Shown here in pieces: positions 32,443 to 41,653 of a stretch of DNA of 64,000 nt. A program made the translations under genes and the position numbers. Location of the stretch: contig CAVTFR010000020.1 of NCBI GenBank assembly GCA_963734025.1, positions 7,006 through 71,005 on the forward strand, written 5' to 3'. Each line of letters begins with the position of its first letter. Within the stretch, counting starts at the first letter, position 1. The notes under the pieces were generated by a model. That model saw only the letters and a list, made by a program, of their open reading frames with translations. It ran no database searches and was not told the DNA's origin. The DNA is from JACVRW01 sp963734025 (GTDB lineage Bacteria; Actinomycetota; Thermoleophilia; Solirubrobacterales; Thermoleophilaceae).

Positions 32443-33287
32443 ACGACGGCACGCCACTGCTCGAGACGCGCGAAGTCTCGAAGTACTTCGGCAACGTGAT
32501 CGCGCTGAAGGACGTATCGGTGTCGGTCCACGAGGGCCAGGTCACCTGTGTCCTCGGCGACAACGGGGCCGGCAAGTCGACGTTCATCAAGATCCTCTCG
32601 GGCGTCCACGTGCACGACGATGGCGAGCTCATGGTCGACGGCGAGGAGACGCACTTCCGCTCGCCCCGCGAGGCGCGGGACCGCGGCATCGCGACCGTCT
32701 ACCAGGACCTCGCGACGGTGCCGCTCATGTCGATCTGGCGCAACTTCTTCCTGGGCTCGGAGCCCGTGAAGAGCCTGGGCCCGCTGAAGCTCCTCGACGT
32801 GAAGGGAGCACAGCGGACGATGCGTGAGGAGATGGCGAAGATGGGCATCGACGTGCGCGACCCCGACCAGCCGGTCGGGACGCTCTCGGGCGGCGAGCGC
32901 CAGGCGGTTGCGATTTCGCGGGCGATCTACTTCGGAGCCAAGGTGCTGATCCTCGACGAGCCGACCTCGGCGCTCGGGGTAAAGCAATCCGGGATCGTGC
33001 TGCGCTACGTCGCCCAGGCGCGCGAGCGCGGGGTGGGGGTCATCTTCATCACCCACAACCCGCACCACGCATATCCGGTTGGCGACCGCTTCGTGGTGCT
33101 GAACCGCGGCAAGCTCCTCGGTAAGTGGGAACGCGGCGAGATCAACCGCGACGAGCTCGTGAAGATGATGGCGGGCGGCGGAGAGCTCGATGACCTGACG
33201 CATGAGCTCGAGCAGACGATCGAGCGTCCCGACGGGGCAAGCGAAGGCACCGACGCGCCCCCGCCCCCGCGCCCTGAGGCCGGATGA
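32439..33287 (+). CDS. ABC transporter ATP-binding protein (single NBD)
   Basis: A 282-aa ATPase with one nucleotide-binding domain. Walker A is GDNGAGKST, the Q-loop lies in VYQDLATVP, the signature is LSGGERQAV, and Walker B is VLILDEPTSALG. Ribose-type importers usually carry a fused double NBD of about 500 aa; this is the short FrcA-like version, so a homodimer is expected. The C-terminal about 30 residues are Asp/Pro-rich. GTG 32439 overlaps the permease stop, and its own stop overlaps the next ATG. Confidence 0.88.
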   Translation: MNDGTPLLETREVSKYFGNVIALKDVSVSVHEGQVTCVLGDNGAGKSTFIKILSGVHVHDDGELMVDGEETHFRSPREARDRGIATVYQDLATVPLMSIWRNFFLGSEPVKSLGPLKLLDVKGAQRTMREEMAKMGIDVRDPDQPVGTLSGGERQAVAISRAIYFGAKVLILDEPTSALGVKQSGIVLRYVAQARERGVGVIFITHNPHHAYPVGDRFVVLNRGKLLGKWERGEINRDELVKMMAGGGELDDLTHELEQTIERPDGASEGTDAPPPPRPEAG

Positions 33288-34525
33288 GCGAGACCCCGCC
33301 AGAGCAGGGCGCGGCCGTGCTGGAGCGCGGCGCGGTAGGCCGGCCGGCCGCCCGGCGGCGGATCGGCGTCGGGCTGATCGGCTTCGGCTGGCTCGGGCGC
33401 GCGCACAGCCGCTCGCTGCGCCGCATGCCGAGCCTGTTCGGCGAGCGCGACTTCGACGTCGAGCTCGTGATCTGCGCGGACGAGCTGCCCGCGCGGGCCC
33501 AGGAGGCGGTCGACGACTTCGGCTACGCGCGGGCAAGCGGCGACTGGCGCGCGGTCATCGACGACCCCGGCGTCGACGCAGTCTTCATCGCGGCCCCGAA
33601 CATGATGCACGTCGAGCTCGTCGAGGCGGCCGCGGCCGCCGGCAAGGACGTCTTCTGCGAGAAGCCCGTGGGCGGCACCCCGGAGCAGACGGTTCGCGCC
33701 GAGCGGGCGGCGCGGCGGGCGGGTGTGATCAGCGGCGTCGGCCACAACTTCCGCTGGGCGCCGCTTGTCCAGAGGGCGGCGCAGCTCATCGAGCAGGGCG
33801 AGCTCGGCGAGGTCACGAACTACCGCGGCCGCTTCTTCTCCATGTACGGCAGCGACCCGCTCGGGCTGCTGTCGTGGCGCTTCCTCGTCGAGGAGGCCGG
33901 CTACGGCGCGACGAGCGACCTGATGAGCCACTCGGTCGATCTCGCGCACATGCTCGTCGGGCCGATCACGCGCGTGGTGGGCGCCACGGCGACCTTCATC
34001 GGCGAGCGACCGCTGCCGGCGCCGGGGATGGGAACCCACTACGGGCGCGGCGGCGAGCACGACCCGCGCGGGACGGTCACGAATGAGGACTACGCCGGGA
34101 TGCTGTGCGAGTTCGCGAACGGCGCCCGCGGGACCTTCGAGGCGAGCCGCACGATGGTCGGTCCGGAGAGCCAGAACGCCTTCGACGTCTACGGCACGAG
34201 GGGCGCGCTCGGCTGGGACTTCGAGCGCATGAACGAGCTTCAGGTCTACCGCGCGGGCAACGGGCTCGACAGCGGCTTCACGCGTGTGCTCGCCGGTGAC
34301 CGCTTCCCGTACCACGGCAACTTCGTCCCGGGCGGCGCCAACGGCATCGGCTTCGAGGACCTCGTCACGATCGAGGACTACGAGTTCTGCCGCGCGCTCG
34401 CCGAGCGGCGGCAGTTCCGGCCGGGCTTCGAGGAGGCGCTCGCTTGGGTGTCCGTGCAGGCCGCGCTTTTGCGCTCCGCGGAGAGCGGCCGCTGGGAAGA
34501 GGTCGTCTCGCTGAGGGAGGACTGA
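33284..34525 (+). CDS. Gfo/Idh/MocA family oxidoreductase, inositol operon
   Basis: A 413-aa NAD(P)-dependent dehydrogenase. The Rossmann motif is GLIGFGWLGRAHSRSL and the catalytic-region motif is DVFCEKPVGGTPEQT, with EKP conserved. The C-terminal domain has GHNFRWAPLVQRAAQL and LMSHSVDLAHMLVGP. It differs clearly from the following Gfo/Idh protein and is longer, so the two probably act on different inositol isomers or oxidised intermediates. It overlaps its upstream neighbour by 4 nt, and the next GTG begins immediately after its TGA. Confidence 0.83.
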   Translation: MSETPPEQGAAVLERGAVGRPAARRRIGVGLIGFGWLGRAHSRSLRRMPSLFGERDFDVELVICADELPARAQEAVDDFGYARASGDWRAVIDDPGVDAVFIAAPNMMHVELVEAAAAAGKDVFCEKPVGGTPEQTVRAERAARRAGVISGVGHNFRWAPLVQRAAQLIEQGELGEVTNYRGRFFSMYGSDPLGLLSWRFLVEEAGYGATSDLMSHSVDLAHMLVGPITRVVGATATFIGERPLPAPGMGTHYGRGGEHDPRGTVTNEDYAGMLCEFANGARGTFEASRTMVGPESQNAFDVYGTRGALGWDFERMNELQVYRAGNGLDSGFTRVLAGDRFPYHGNFVPGGANGIGFEDLVTIEDYEFCRALAERRQFRPGFEEALAWVSVQAALLRSAESGRWEEVVSLRED

Positions 34526-35599
34526 GTGGGCCCCGCGGCGACAACCGCGGCCCGCGGCCGTCCCGTCCCGGGCACCGCCGGAGCGCCGCTCGGGGTGGGG
34601 CTGATCGGCGCCGGGCGGATCGGCTCGACGCACGCGCGCCTGCTCGCCGGTGAGGTGCCGGGGGCCCGCGTTGCCGCGGTCGCCGACACCCGGCCCGAGG
34701 CGGCTCGCGCGCTCAGCGCCGAGCTGGGGGTGCGGACCGTGCCGAGTGCGGAGGAGCTGCTCGCCGACCCCGACGTCGAGGCGGTGGCGATCTGCTCGAG
34801 CACCGACTCGCACGCAGCGCTGCTGCTCGCGGCGGCCGAGGCCCGCAAGCCCGTCTTCTGCGAGAAGCCCGTCTCGCTCGAGCTGGCCGAGATGGACCGC
34901 GCGCTCGGCGCGATCGAGGACGCGGGCGTGCCGTTCCAGATCGGCTTCAACCGCCGCTTCGACCCCTCGCACGCGGCGGTGCGGGCGGCCGTCGCCGACG
35001 GCACGGTCGGCGAGCCGCACCTGGTGCGGATCACGAGCCGCGACCCCGAGCCGCCGCCGCTCGCGTACGTGCTCGTGTCAGGCGGGATCTTCCTGGACAT
35101 GACGATCCACGACTTCGACATGGCCCGCTTCGTCACCGGCAGCGAGGTCGTGGAGGTCTTCGCGCGCGGCGCACTGCGCTTCGAGCGGTCCTACGAGCAG
35201 GCGCATGACGTCGACACGGCGGTCGTCACCCTCACCCACGAGAGCGGCTGCCTCACGGTGATCGACAACAGCCGGCGGGCGCCCTACGGCTACGACCAGC
35301 GCGTCGAGGTGCTCGGCTCGCGCGGCATGGCGGCCTCGGAGAACCCCTTCTCCCACACCGGCCTCGTCCGCACGGCCGAGGGAACCCGAACGGCCGTGCC
35401 GCAGGCATTCTTCGTCGAGCGCTACCGGGTGAGCTACGTGCGCCAGTGGACCGCGTTCGTGCAGGCCGTCGCGGCGGGCGAGCCGCCGCCCGTGACGACG
35501 CGCGACGCACGCGCGCCGCTCGTGATCGGGCTCACGGCGCAACGCTCGCTCGACGAGGGTAGGCCGGTGCGCGTCGAGGAGGTGGCCGCGGTTCGATGA
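34526..35599 (+). CDS. iolG: Inositol 2-dehydrogenase-like Gfo/Idh/MocA protein
   Basis: A 357-aa dehydrogenase. After about 22 extra N-terminal residues the Rossmann motif is GLIGAGRIGSTHARLL, followed by VFCEKPVSLEL (catalytic Lys) and IGFNRRFDPSH. GGIFLDMTIHDFDMARFVTG, with the Asp-His pair, is the inositol 2-dehydrogenase signature. It should oxidise myo-inositol to scyllo-inosose with NAD. GTG 34526 directly follows the previous stop. The extra N-terminus could be spurious, but no better-placed start is evident. Confidence 0.85.
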   Translation: MGPAATTAARGRPVPGTAGAPLGVGLIGAGRIGSTHARLLAGEVPGARVAAVADTRPEAARALSAELGVRTVPSAEELLADPDVEAVAICSSTDSHAALLLAAAEARKPVFCEKPVSLELAEMDRALGAIEDAGVPFQIGFNRRFDPSHAAVRAAVADGTVGEPHLVRITSRDPEPPPLAYVLVSGGIFLDMTIHDFDMARFVTGSEVVEVFARGALRFERSYEQAHDVDTAVVTLTHESGCLTVIDNSRRAPYGYDQRVEVLGSRGMAASENPFSHTGLVRTAEGTRTAVPQAFFVERYRVSYVRQWTAFVQAVAAGEPPPVTTRDARAPLVIGLTAQRSLDEGRPVRVEEVAAVR

Positions 35600-36504
35600 G
35601 GGTCTACCTGACCGGTGGCCGCGGGTTCGTCGGCTCGAACATCGCCGCCGTATTCGAGGCCGAGGGTGTGGAGCTGCTCGCGCCCACCCGCGGGGACGTC
35701 GACGTGACCGACGGCCCGGCCGTCGCAGCCTCGGTTGCGGCGTTCGGGCCGGACGCGATCGTCCACTGCGCGATCCTCAACGACTTCGTTGCGCTCCTGA
35801 CCCGGCGCCGGCAGGCGTGGGACGCCTATGTCGGAAGCACTCGCGCGCTCGCCGATGCCGCCAACGACGCCGGCGCCCAGCTCGTGCTGGTCTCGACCGA
35901 CTGGGTCTTCGACGGCACCCAGGGCGGCGCAGATGAAGCGACGCCCCCGAACCCGATCAACGCGTACGGCTTCCTCAAGGCCGCCTCCGAGCTGGTCGTG
36001 GCCGAGCGCGCCGCGCTTGGCGCGGTGGCGCGCCTGTCCGGCGTCAACGGCGTTCATCGTGCGCGCCCTGAGGTGCCGCGGCGCCAGGACGCCGGATTTG
36101 GCTACTTCGTGACTTCGATCGTGGACGCGCTCGGCGAGGGCCGGCGCTTCACGGTCTGGGAGGGCGGGGCGATCAACATGGTCGCGAGCCCTGTGCTGGC
36201 GAGCACAGCCGCCCGGCTCATCCACGGCATCGTCGAGCGCCGCCTTGGAGGCGTCTTCCACTGCTGCAGCGCGGAGCCGATCGACCGCCGCGCGCTGGCG
36301 CTGCGGACCGCCCAGGCATTCGACCTCGATCCGGAACTGCTCGACTTCGGTCCGCCGCCGGCCAACGCGCTGCCGCTCGGGCCGGTTCCGTTTGACACGA
36401 GTCTCAGCGGCCCCGCCACAGAGCACGCACTCGAGACGCGCTTGCCCGAAGTGGACTCGCTGCTCGCGGGGCTGCGCGCCGAGCGCGAGGAGAGCCTCGT
36501 ATGA
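35596..36504 (+). CDS. RmlD-like NAD(P)-dependent SDR reductase in inositol operon
   Basis: A 302-aa extended SDR protein resembling dTDP-4-dehydrorhamnose reductases. The cofactor motif is YLTGGRGFVGSNIAA, then VDVTDGPAVAASVAAFGPDA, VLVSTDWVFDG, and the catalytic YxxxK as NAYGFLKAASELV. Its presence in an inositol operon is unusual, because the standard pathway has no such step; a role as inosose or keto-sugar reductase for alternative inositol isomers is inference. It is translationally coupled to both neighbours by 4-nt overlaps, so it belongs to the operon. Confidence 0.78.
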   Translation: MRVYLTGGRGFVGSNIAAVFEAEGVELLAPTRGDVDVTDGPAVAASVAAFGPDAIVHCAILNDFVALLTRRRQAWDAYVGSTRALADAANDAGAQLVLVSTDWVFDGTQGGADEATPPNPINAYGFLKAASELVVAERAALGAVARLSGVNGVHRARPEVPRRQDAGFGYFVTSIVDALGEGRRFTVWEGGAINMVASPVLASTAARLIHGIVERRLGGVFHCCSAEPIDRRALALRTAQAFDLDPELLDFGPPPANALPLGPVPFDTSLSGPATEHALETRLPEVDSLLAGLRAEREESLV

Positions 36505-37463
36505 GCGACCGCTTCGACGTCATCACGATGGGCCGGGTCGGGGTCGACCTGTATCCCGAGCAGATCGGCGTCCGCCTCGAGGACGTGCGCACGTTCCAGA
36601 AGTCGCTCGGCGGCAGCGCGACCAACGTCGCGGTGGCGGCCGCTCGCCTCGGCGCGCGCTCGGCAGTCGTGACCAAGGTCGGCGACGACGCGTTCGGGAA
36701 CTACGTGCGCGAGGCCCTGGACGGCTTCGGCGTCGACCGCCGCTGGGTCGGGACCGACCCCGAGCTGCGCACGCCGCTCGTCTTCTGCGAGATCCACCCG
36801 CCGGACGACTTCCCGCTGCTCTTCTACCGCGAGCCGAAGGCGCCCGACCTGAACCTCGACCCCGAGGAGCTCGACCTCGACGCGATCCGGGCGGCGCGGC
36901 TCCTGTGGACGACCGGCACCGGCCTGTCACAGGAGCCGAGCCGCGCCGCGACCGTGCTGGCGCTCGAGGCGCGCCAGTCCTCGCCGGAGGGCGCCATCAC
37001 CGTCCACGACCTCGACCACCGGCCGATGTTCTGGCCGGACGCCGAGGAGGCGGGCCGCTGGGCGCGGGCGGCGATCCGGCTCGCGACGGTCGCGGTCGGC
37101 AACCAGTCCGAGGTCGAGGTGGCGGTCGGCACGCGCGATCCGCACGAGGCGGCGGTCGCGCTGCTCGAGCTCGGCGTCGAGCTGGCGATCGTCAAGCGCG
37201 GCCCCGACGGGGTGCTCGCGCGGACGAGAGACACACTGATCGAGCTCGACCCGGTGCGGCTCGAGGTGCTAAACGGGCTGGGAGCGGGAGACGCCTTCGG
37301 CGGAGCGCTGGCGTACGCGCTCGTGAACGGCTGGGAGGCGGAGCGGGCGCTGCGGCTCGCGAACGCGGCGGGCGCGCTCGTGGCCTCGCGGCTCGCCTGC
37401 GCCGACGACATGCCGACGCTCGACGAGTTGAAGGAGCTGGTCGGAGAGGAGATCGAGGCATGA
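36501..37463 (+). CDS. iolC: 5-dehydro-2-deoxygluconokinase
   Basis: A 320-aa PfkB-family sugar kinase. The N-terminal GRVGVDLYPEQIG and SLGGSATNVAVAAARLG are the IolC form of the substrate-binding region, and the C-terminal signature NGLGAGDAFGGAL contains the anion hole and catalytic Asp. It phosphorylates 2-deoxy-5-keto-D-gluconate to the 6-phosphate. Length matches single-domain IolC; the fused aldolase domain found in some bacteria is absent, so the aldolase step must be encoded elsewhere. ATG overlaps the SDR stop. Confidence 0.9.
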   Translation: MSDRFDVITMGRVGVDLYPEQIGVRLEDVRTFQKSLGGSATNVAVAAARLGARSAVVTKVGDDAFGNYVREALDGFGVDRRWVGTDPELRTPLVFCEIHPPDDFPLLFYREPKAPDLNLDPEELDLDAIRAARLLWTTGTGLSQEPSRAATVLALEARQSSPEGAITVHDLDHRPMFWPDAEEAGRWARAAIRLATVAVGNQSEVEVAVGTRDPHEAAVALLELGVELAIVKRGPDGVLARTRDTLIELDPVRLEVLNGLGAGDAFGGALAYALVNGWEAERALRLANAAGALVASRLACADDMPTLDELKELVGEEIEA

Positions 37464-39364
37464 CCGAGCGGTTGACGGTGGCCCAGGCGCTGGTGCGCTT
37501 CCTGGCCGCCCAGGAGATCGAGCGCGACGGCGAGCGGCGCCGCTTCTTCGGCGGCTGCTGGGGGATCTTCGGCCACGGCAACCTGTCCGGGCTGGGCCAG
37601 GCGCTTCACCAGCATCGCGACCTCTTCCGCTATCGGCAGGCACGCAACGAGCAGGCGATGGTCCACATCGCCTCCGGCTACGCGCGCCAGCTGAACCGGC
37701 TCGGGACGTTCGCCTGCACGAGCTCCGTCGGGCCCGGCGCCACCAACATGGTCACCGGCGCGGCGCTCGCCACCGTCAACCGCCTACCCGTGCTGCTGCT
37801 GCCCGGCGACACCTTCGCCACGCGCGCGCCCCATCCCGTGCTCCAGCAGCTCGAGGCGCCGCACGACGCGACGATGTCGGTAAACGACTGCTTCCGGCCG
37901 GTGTCGCGCTTCTTCGACCGCGTCACGCGGCCGGAGCAGATCGTGCCCTCGGCGCTCGAGGCGCTGCGCGTGCTCACCGACCCGGCCGAGACGGGGGCCG
38001 TGACGCTCGCGCTGCCCGAGGACGTGCAGACCGAGGCGCTCGACGTGCCGGCCTCGTTCCTCGAGCCGCGCGTGTGGACGGTCTTCCGGCGGCCGCCGGC
38101 CGGCGACGCGCTGGCGCGCGCGGCCGAGCTCGCCCGCGCCGCGCGCCGCCCGCTGATCGTGGCCGGCGGCGGCGTGATCTACTCGGAGGCGACCGAGGAG
38201 CTGCGCGCGCTCGCCGAGGCTGCGGGCATCCCCGTCTGCGAGACGCAGGCGGGCCGCGGCGCGCTTCCGTCGGAGCACCCGTTCGCCCTCGGCGCGGTCG
38301 GCGCGACCGGCACGCTCGCGGCTAACCGGCTCGCCCGCGAAGCCGATCTCGTGATCGGGGTGGGCACTCGCTGGAGCGACTTCACGACGGCCTCGAAATC
38401 GGCCTTCCAGGACCCGGGCGTGCGCTTCGTGAACATCAACGTGGCGAGCTTCGACGCCGCCAAGCACAGCGGCCTGGCGCTCGAGGCCGACGCCAAGCTC
38501 GCGCTCGCCGAGCTGACCGAGGCGCTCGAAGGACACCGCGCGGACGAGGCCTGGAGCCGGCGCGCCTCCGACGAGGCCCGCGCCTGGGGCGAGGAGGTCG
38601 CGCGCCTCACGCACGCGGACCATGCGCCGCTGCCGAGCCAGGCCGAGGTGATCGGCGCCGTCAACGAGGCGGCCGGGCCGCGCGACGTCGTGGTCTGCGC
38701 CGCCGGCTCGATGCCCGGCGACCTGCACAAGCTCTGGCGCGCGCGCGACCCGAAGGGCTACCACGTCGAGTACGGCTACTCGTGCATGGGCTACGAGCTG
38801 CCGGGCGGCATGGGCATCAAGCTCGCCGCGCCCGACCGCGAGGTGTTCGTGATGGTCGGCGACGGCTCTTGGCTGATGGCGCCCGGCGACCTCGTCACGG
38901 CCGTCGCGGAGGGCGTGAAGCTCGTGATCGTGCTCGTCGACAACCACGGCTACGCCTCGATCGGAGCGCTGTCCCGCTCGATCGGCGACGCCGGCTTCGG
39001 CACCCACTACCGGCGCGGCGCGAACGGCGCCCCGGCCCTCGACGCGGAAAGCGGCGACGGGCCTGCCGGGGAGCTCGAAGCGCTGCCGATCGACCTCGGC
39101 GCGAGCGCTGAGGCGCTCGGCGCGCGGCTCCTGCGGGCGCGCGGCATCGACGAGCTGCGCGACGCCCTCGAGACCGCCAAGGCCGAAAGCGGCCCCGTCG
39201 TCGTCCACGTCGAGGTCGACCGCTACGCGGGCGTGCCCAGCTACGAGGGCTGGTGGGACGTGCCGGTGGCCGAGGTGTCCGATGACCCGGCCGTCCGCGC
39301 CGCACGCGAGGAATACGAGCGCGCGCGCGCGGACCAGCGCAGCTACGTGGAGGGGACGTCGTGA
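37460..39364 (+). CDS. iolD: 3D-(3,5/4)-trihydroxycyclohexane-1,2-dione acylhydrolase
   Basis: A 634-aa thiamine-diphosphate enzyme. The N-terminal domain has RRFFGGCWGIFGHGNLSGLG and the catalytic Glu region RNEQAMVHIASGYARQ. The C-terminal TPP-binding motif begins GDGSWLMAPGDL and ends VLVDNHGYASIG. It opens the ring of the trione to 5-deoxy-D-glucuronate. ATG 37460 is in a 4-nt overlap with iolC. Length and domain order are normal for IolD. Confidence 0.93.
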   Translation: MTERLTVAQALVRFLAAQEIERDGERRRFFGGCWGIFGHGNLSGLGQALHQHRDLFRYRQARNEQAMVHIASGYARQLNRLGTFACTSSVGPGATNMVTGAALATVNRLPVLLLPGDTFATRAPHPVLQQLEAPHDATMSVNDCFRPVSRFFDRVTRPEQIVPSALEALRVLTDPAETGAVTLALPEDVQTEALDVPASFLEPRVWTVFRRPPAGDALARAAELARAARRPLIVAGGGVIYSEATEELRALAEAAGIPVCETQAGRGALPSEHPFALGAVGATGTLAANRLAREADLVIGVGTRWSDFTTASKSAFQDPGVRFVNINVASFDAAKHSGLALEADAKLALAELTEALEGHRADEAWSRRASDEARAWGEEVARLTHADHAPLPSQAEVIGAVNEAAGPRDVVVCAAGSMPGDLHKLWRARDPKGYHVEYGYSCMGYELPGGMGIKLAAPDREVFVMVGDGSWLMAPGDLVTAVAEGVKLVIVLVDNHGYASIGALSRSIGDAGFGTHYRRGANGAPALDAESGDGPAGELEALPIDLGASAEALGARLLRARGIDELRDALETAKAESGPVVVHVEVDRYAGVPSYEGWWDVPVAEVSDDPAVRAAREEYERARADQRSYVEGTS

Positions 39365-40194
39365 GCCGTCTCCTCGTGCGGCCGCGAAAGCAGCCGGCCC
39401 AGGACGGCAGCCTCGTCCTGGTGACCCCGGAGTCGGCGGGCTGGACGCACGTCGGCTTCGAGGTGCTCACGCTCGCCGAGGGCCGGCTCGTCCGCCGGGG
39501 CACCGGCGTCCGCGAGCTATGCGTCGTCGTGATCGAGGGCAGCGCGCACGTGCGCTCCGAGCACGGCGAGTGGCACGACCTCGGTGGCCGCGTCGACCCG
39601 TTCTCGGGGATGCCGGACGCCGCCTACCTTCCTCCGGAGACAACCCTCTCCCTCCAGGGTGGCCGGGGCGGGGCGGAGCTCGCGCTCTGCTTCGCCCCGG
39701 CAGCCTCCGGCGCCGTGCCGCGCGTGCTGCCGGGCGCCGAGGTGGAGGTGGAGGTGCGCGGGCACGGGGCGCAGGAGCGGCGCATCCACCCGATCCTGAT
39801 GGGGAACCGCGAGGCCGATTCGCTGCTCGTCTGCGAGGTGCTGACCCCGGAGGGCCACTGGTCGAGCTACCCGCCGCACAAGCATGACCGCGAAGCGCTG
39901 CCCGAGGAGTCGCTGCTCGAGGAGACCTACTATCACCGCGTTTCGCCGCCCCGCGGGTTCGCGCTGCAGCGGGTCTATACGGGCGACGGGCAGCTCGACG
40001 AGTCGCTGGCGGCACGCGACCGCGACGTGGTGCTCGTGCCGCGCGGCTACCACACGGTCTCGGCGCCCCCCGGCTATGAGCTGTATTACTTGAACGTGAT
40101 GGCCGGCCCGGCGCGAGCCTGGGCGATCGCCAACGACCCCGACCATGAGTGGACTCTCGATGGAAGCCGCAACTCAGACTCGCCTGCTCGATAA
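39361..40194 (+). CDS. iolB: 5-deoxy-glucuronate isomerase
   Basis: A 277-aa double-stranded beta-helix (cupin-like) enzyme. Recognisable parts are WTHVGFEVLTLAEG, HPILMGNREADSLLVCEVLTP with the metal-binding YPPHKHDRE, and VLVPRGYHTVSAPPGYELYY followed by LNVMAGPARAWAIANDPDHEW, which is the IolB C-terminal signature. It converts 5-deoxy-D-glucuronate to 2-deoxy-5-keto-D-gluconate. GTG 39361 overlaps the iolD stop; its 3' end overlaps the start of iolA. Confidence 0.92.
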   Translation: MSRLLVRPRKQPAQDGSLVLVTPESAGWTHVGFEVLTLAEGRLVRRGTGVRELCVVVIEGSAHVRSEHGEWHDLGGRVDPFSGMPDAAYLPPETTLSLQGGRGGAELALCFAPAASGAVPRVLPGAEVEVEVRGHGAQERRIHPILMGNREADSLLVCEVLTPEGHWSSYPPHKHDREALPEESLLEETYYHRVSPPRGFALQRVYTGDGQLDESLAARDRDVVLVPRGYHTVSAPPGYELYYLNVMAGPARAWAIANDPDHEWTLDGSRNSDSPAR

Positions 40195-41653
40195 CTACAT
40201 CGCCGGGAAGTGGACCGCCTCCGCGGGCACCGAGGCGCTCGACGTCACGAACCCCGCCAGCGGCGAGACGCTCGCGCGGGTGCCGCTCTCGTCGGCCGCC
40301 GACCTCGACGCTGCGGTCGCCGCCGCGCGTGCCGCGCTTCCGGTATGGCGCGACGTGTCGGTGATCGGGCGGGCCCGGCTCCTGTTCGGCCTTCGCGAGG
40401 GCCTCAACAACCGCCGCGAGGACCTGGCCCGCTCTGTGACGACCGAGATGGGCAAGACGATCGGCGACGCGCGCGCGGAGGTCGCCCGCATGATCGAGAT
40501 GGTCGAGGCGGCTTGCGCGATCCCCACGACCATGCAGGGCCGCATCCTCGAGGACGTCTCGCGCAACATCGACGCGGAGACGATCCGCCAGCCGGTCGGC
40601 GTCTGCGCGGCGATCGTGCCGTTCAACTTCCCGGCGATGGTCCCGTTCTGGTTCCTGCCGTTCGCGATCGCGTGCGGGAACACGTTCGTGCTGAAGCCCT
40701 CCGAGCAGGTGCCGCTGACGCAGCAGCTTGCCTTCGAGGTCCTCGACTCGCTCGACCTGCCGGACGGCGTCGTCAACCTCGTCAACGGCGGGCGCGAGGT
40801 CGTCGAGGGCATCCTCGACCATCCCGGCATCGACGCCGTCTCGTTCGTGGGCAGCGCGCCGGTCGCGCGCATCGTCTACGAGCGCTCGGCCAAGGCCGGC
40901 AAGCGCGTGCAGGCGCTCGGCGGGGCGAAGAACCACATGGTGGTGATGCCGGACGCCGTGATCGACGCGACCGTCAAGGGCATCATGGGCTCGGCCTTCG
41001 GGGCGGCGGGCCAGCGCTGCATGGCGGGCTCGGTCGTCGTCACGGTCGGCGACGCGCGCGAGCGGCTGCTGCCGGCGCTGCGCGAAGCGGCGGAGTCGGT
41101 GCGAGTCGGCGACGGGCTCGACGAGGACACGGAGCTCGGCCCGGTCGTCTCAGAGAGGGCCAAGGAGCGCATCCTGTCGATGATCGACAGGGGCCTCGAG
41201 GAGGGCGCCTCCCTGCTCGTCGACGGACGCGGCGCGGGCGACGAAGGCGGTTGCTACGTCGGCGCGACCATCCTCGACGGCGCCACGCCCGAGATGGACA
41301 TCGTGAGCGAGGAGATCTTCGGGCCCGTGCTCTCGCTCGTCCACGTCGAGACCCTCGACGAGGCGATCGAGGCCGTCTCGAAGAGCCGCTTCGGCAACGG
41401 CGTGTCAATCTTCACCGAGTCCGGCGCCGCGGTGCGGCGGTTCAAGCACGACGTCGAGGCCGGCATGGTGGGCGTCAACATCGGCGTTGCCGCGCCCGTG
41501 GCGTTCTTCCCGTTCTCGGGCTGGAAGGACAGCTTCCTCGGCGACCTGCACGCCCACGGGCCGGACGCGGTCGAGTTCTACACGCGCAAGAAGACGATCA
41601 CGAGCCGCTACTACTCGGGCGGCGAGAGCGGCCGCTACTTCGTCGAGAGCTAG
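40145..41653 (+). CDS. iolA: Methylmalonate-semialdehyde dehydrogenase (CoA acylating)
   Basis: A 502-aa aldehyde dehydrogenase of the MMSDH branch. IPFNFP-type and GAKNHMVVMPDA motifs identify the CoA-acylating group, the catalytic Cys292 is in GQRCMAGSVV, and the C-terminus has PFSGWKDSFLGDLHAHG. It oxidises malonate semialdehyde to acetyl-CoA, ending inositol degradation. ATG 40145 gives MSGLSMEAATQT and overlaps iolB by 50 nt; ATG 40160 is a shorter option. Its stop overlaps that of the convergent ECF41 gene. Confidence 0.93.
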   Translation: MSGLSMEAATQTRLLDNYIAGKWTASAGTEALDVTNPASGETLARVPLSSAADLDAAVAAARAALPVWRDVSVIGRARLLFGLREGLNNRREDLARSVTTEMGKTIGDARAEVARMIEMVEAACAIPTTMQGRILEDVSRNIDAETIRQPVGVCAAIVPFNFPAMVPFWFLPFAIACGNTFVLKPSEQVPLTQQLAFEVLDSLDLPDGVVNLVNGGREVVEGILDHPGIDAVSFVGSAPVARIVYERSAKAGKRVQALGGAKNHMVVMPDAVIDATVKGIMGSAFGAAGQRCMAGSVVVTVGDARERLLPALREAAESVRVGDGLDEDTELGPVVSERAKERILSMIDRGLEEGASLLVDGRGAGDEGGCYVGATILDGATPEMDIVSEEIFGPVLSLVHVETLDEAIEAVSKSRFGNGVSIFTESGAAVRRFKHDVEAGMVGVNIGVAAPVAFFPFSGWKDSFLGDLHAHGPDAVEFYTRKKTITSRYYSGGESGRYFVES

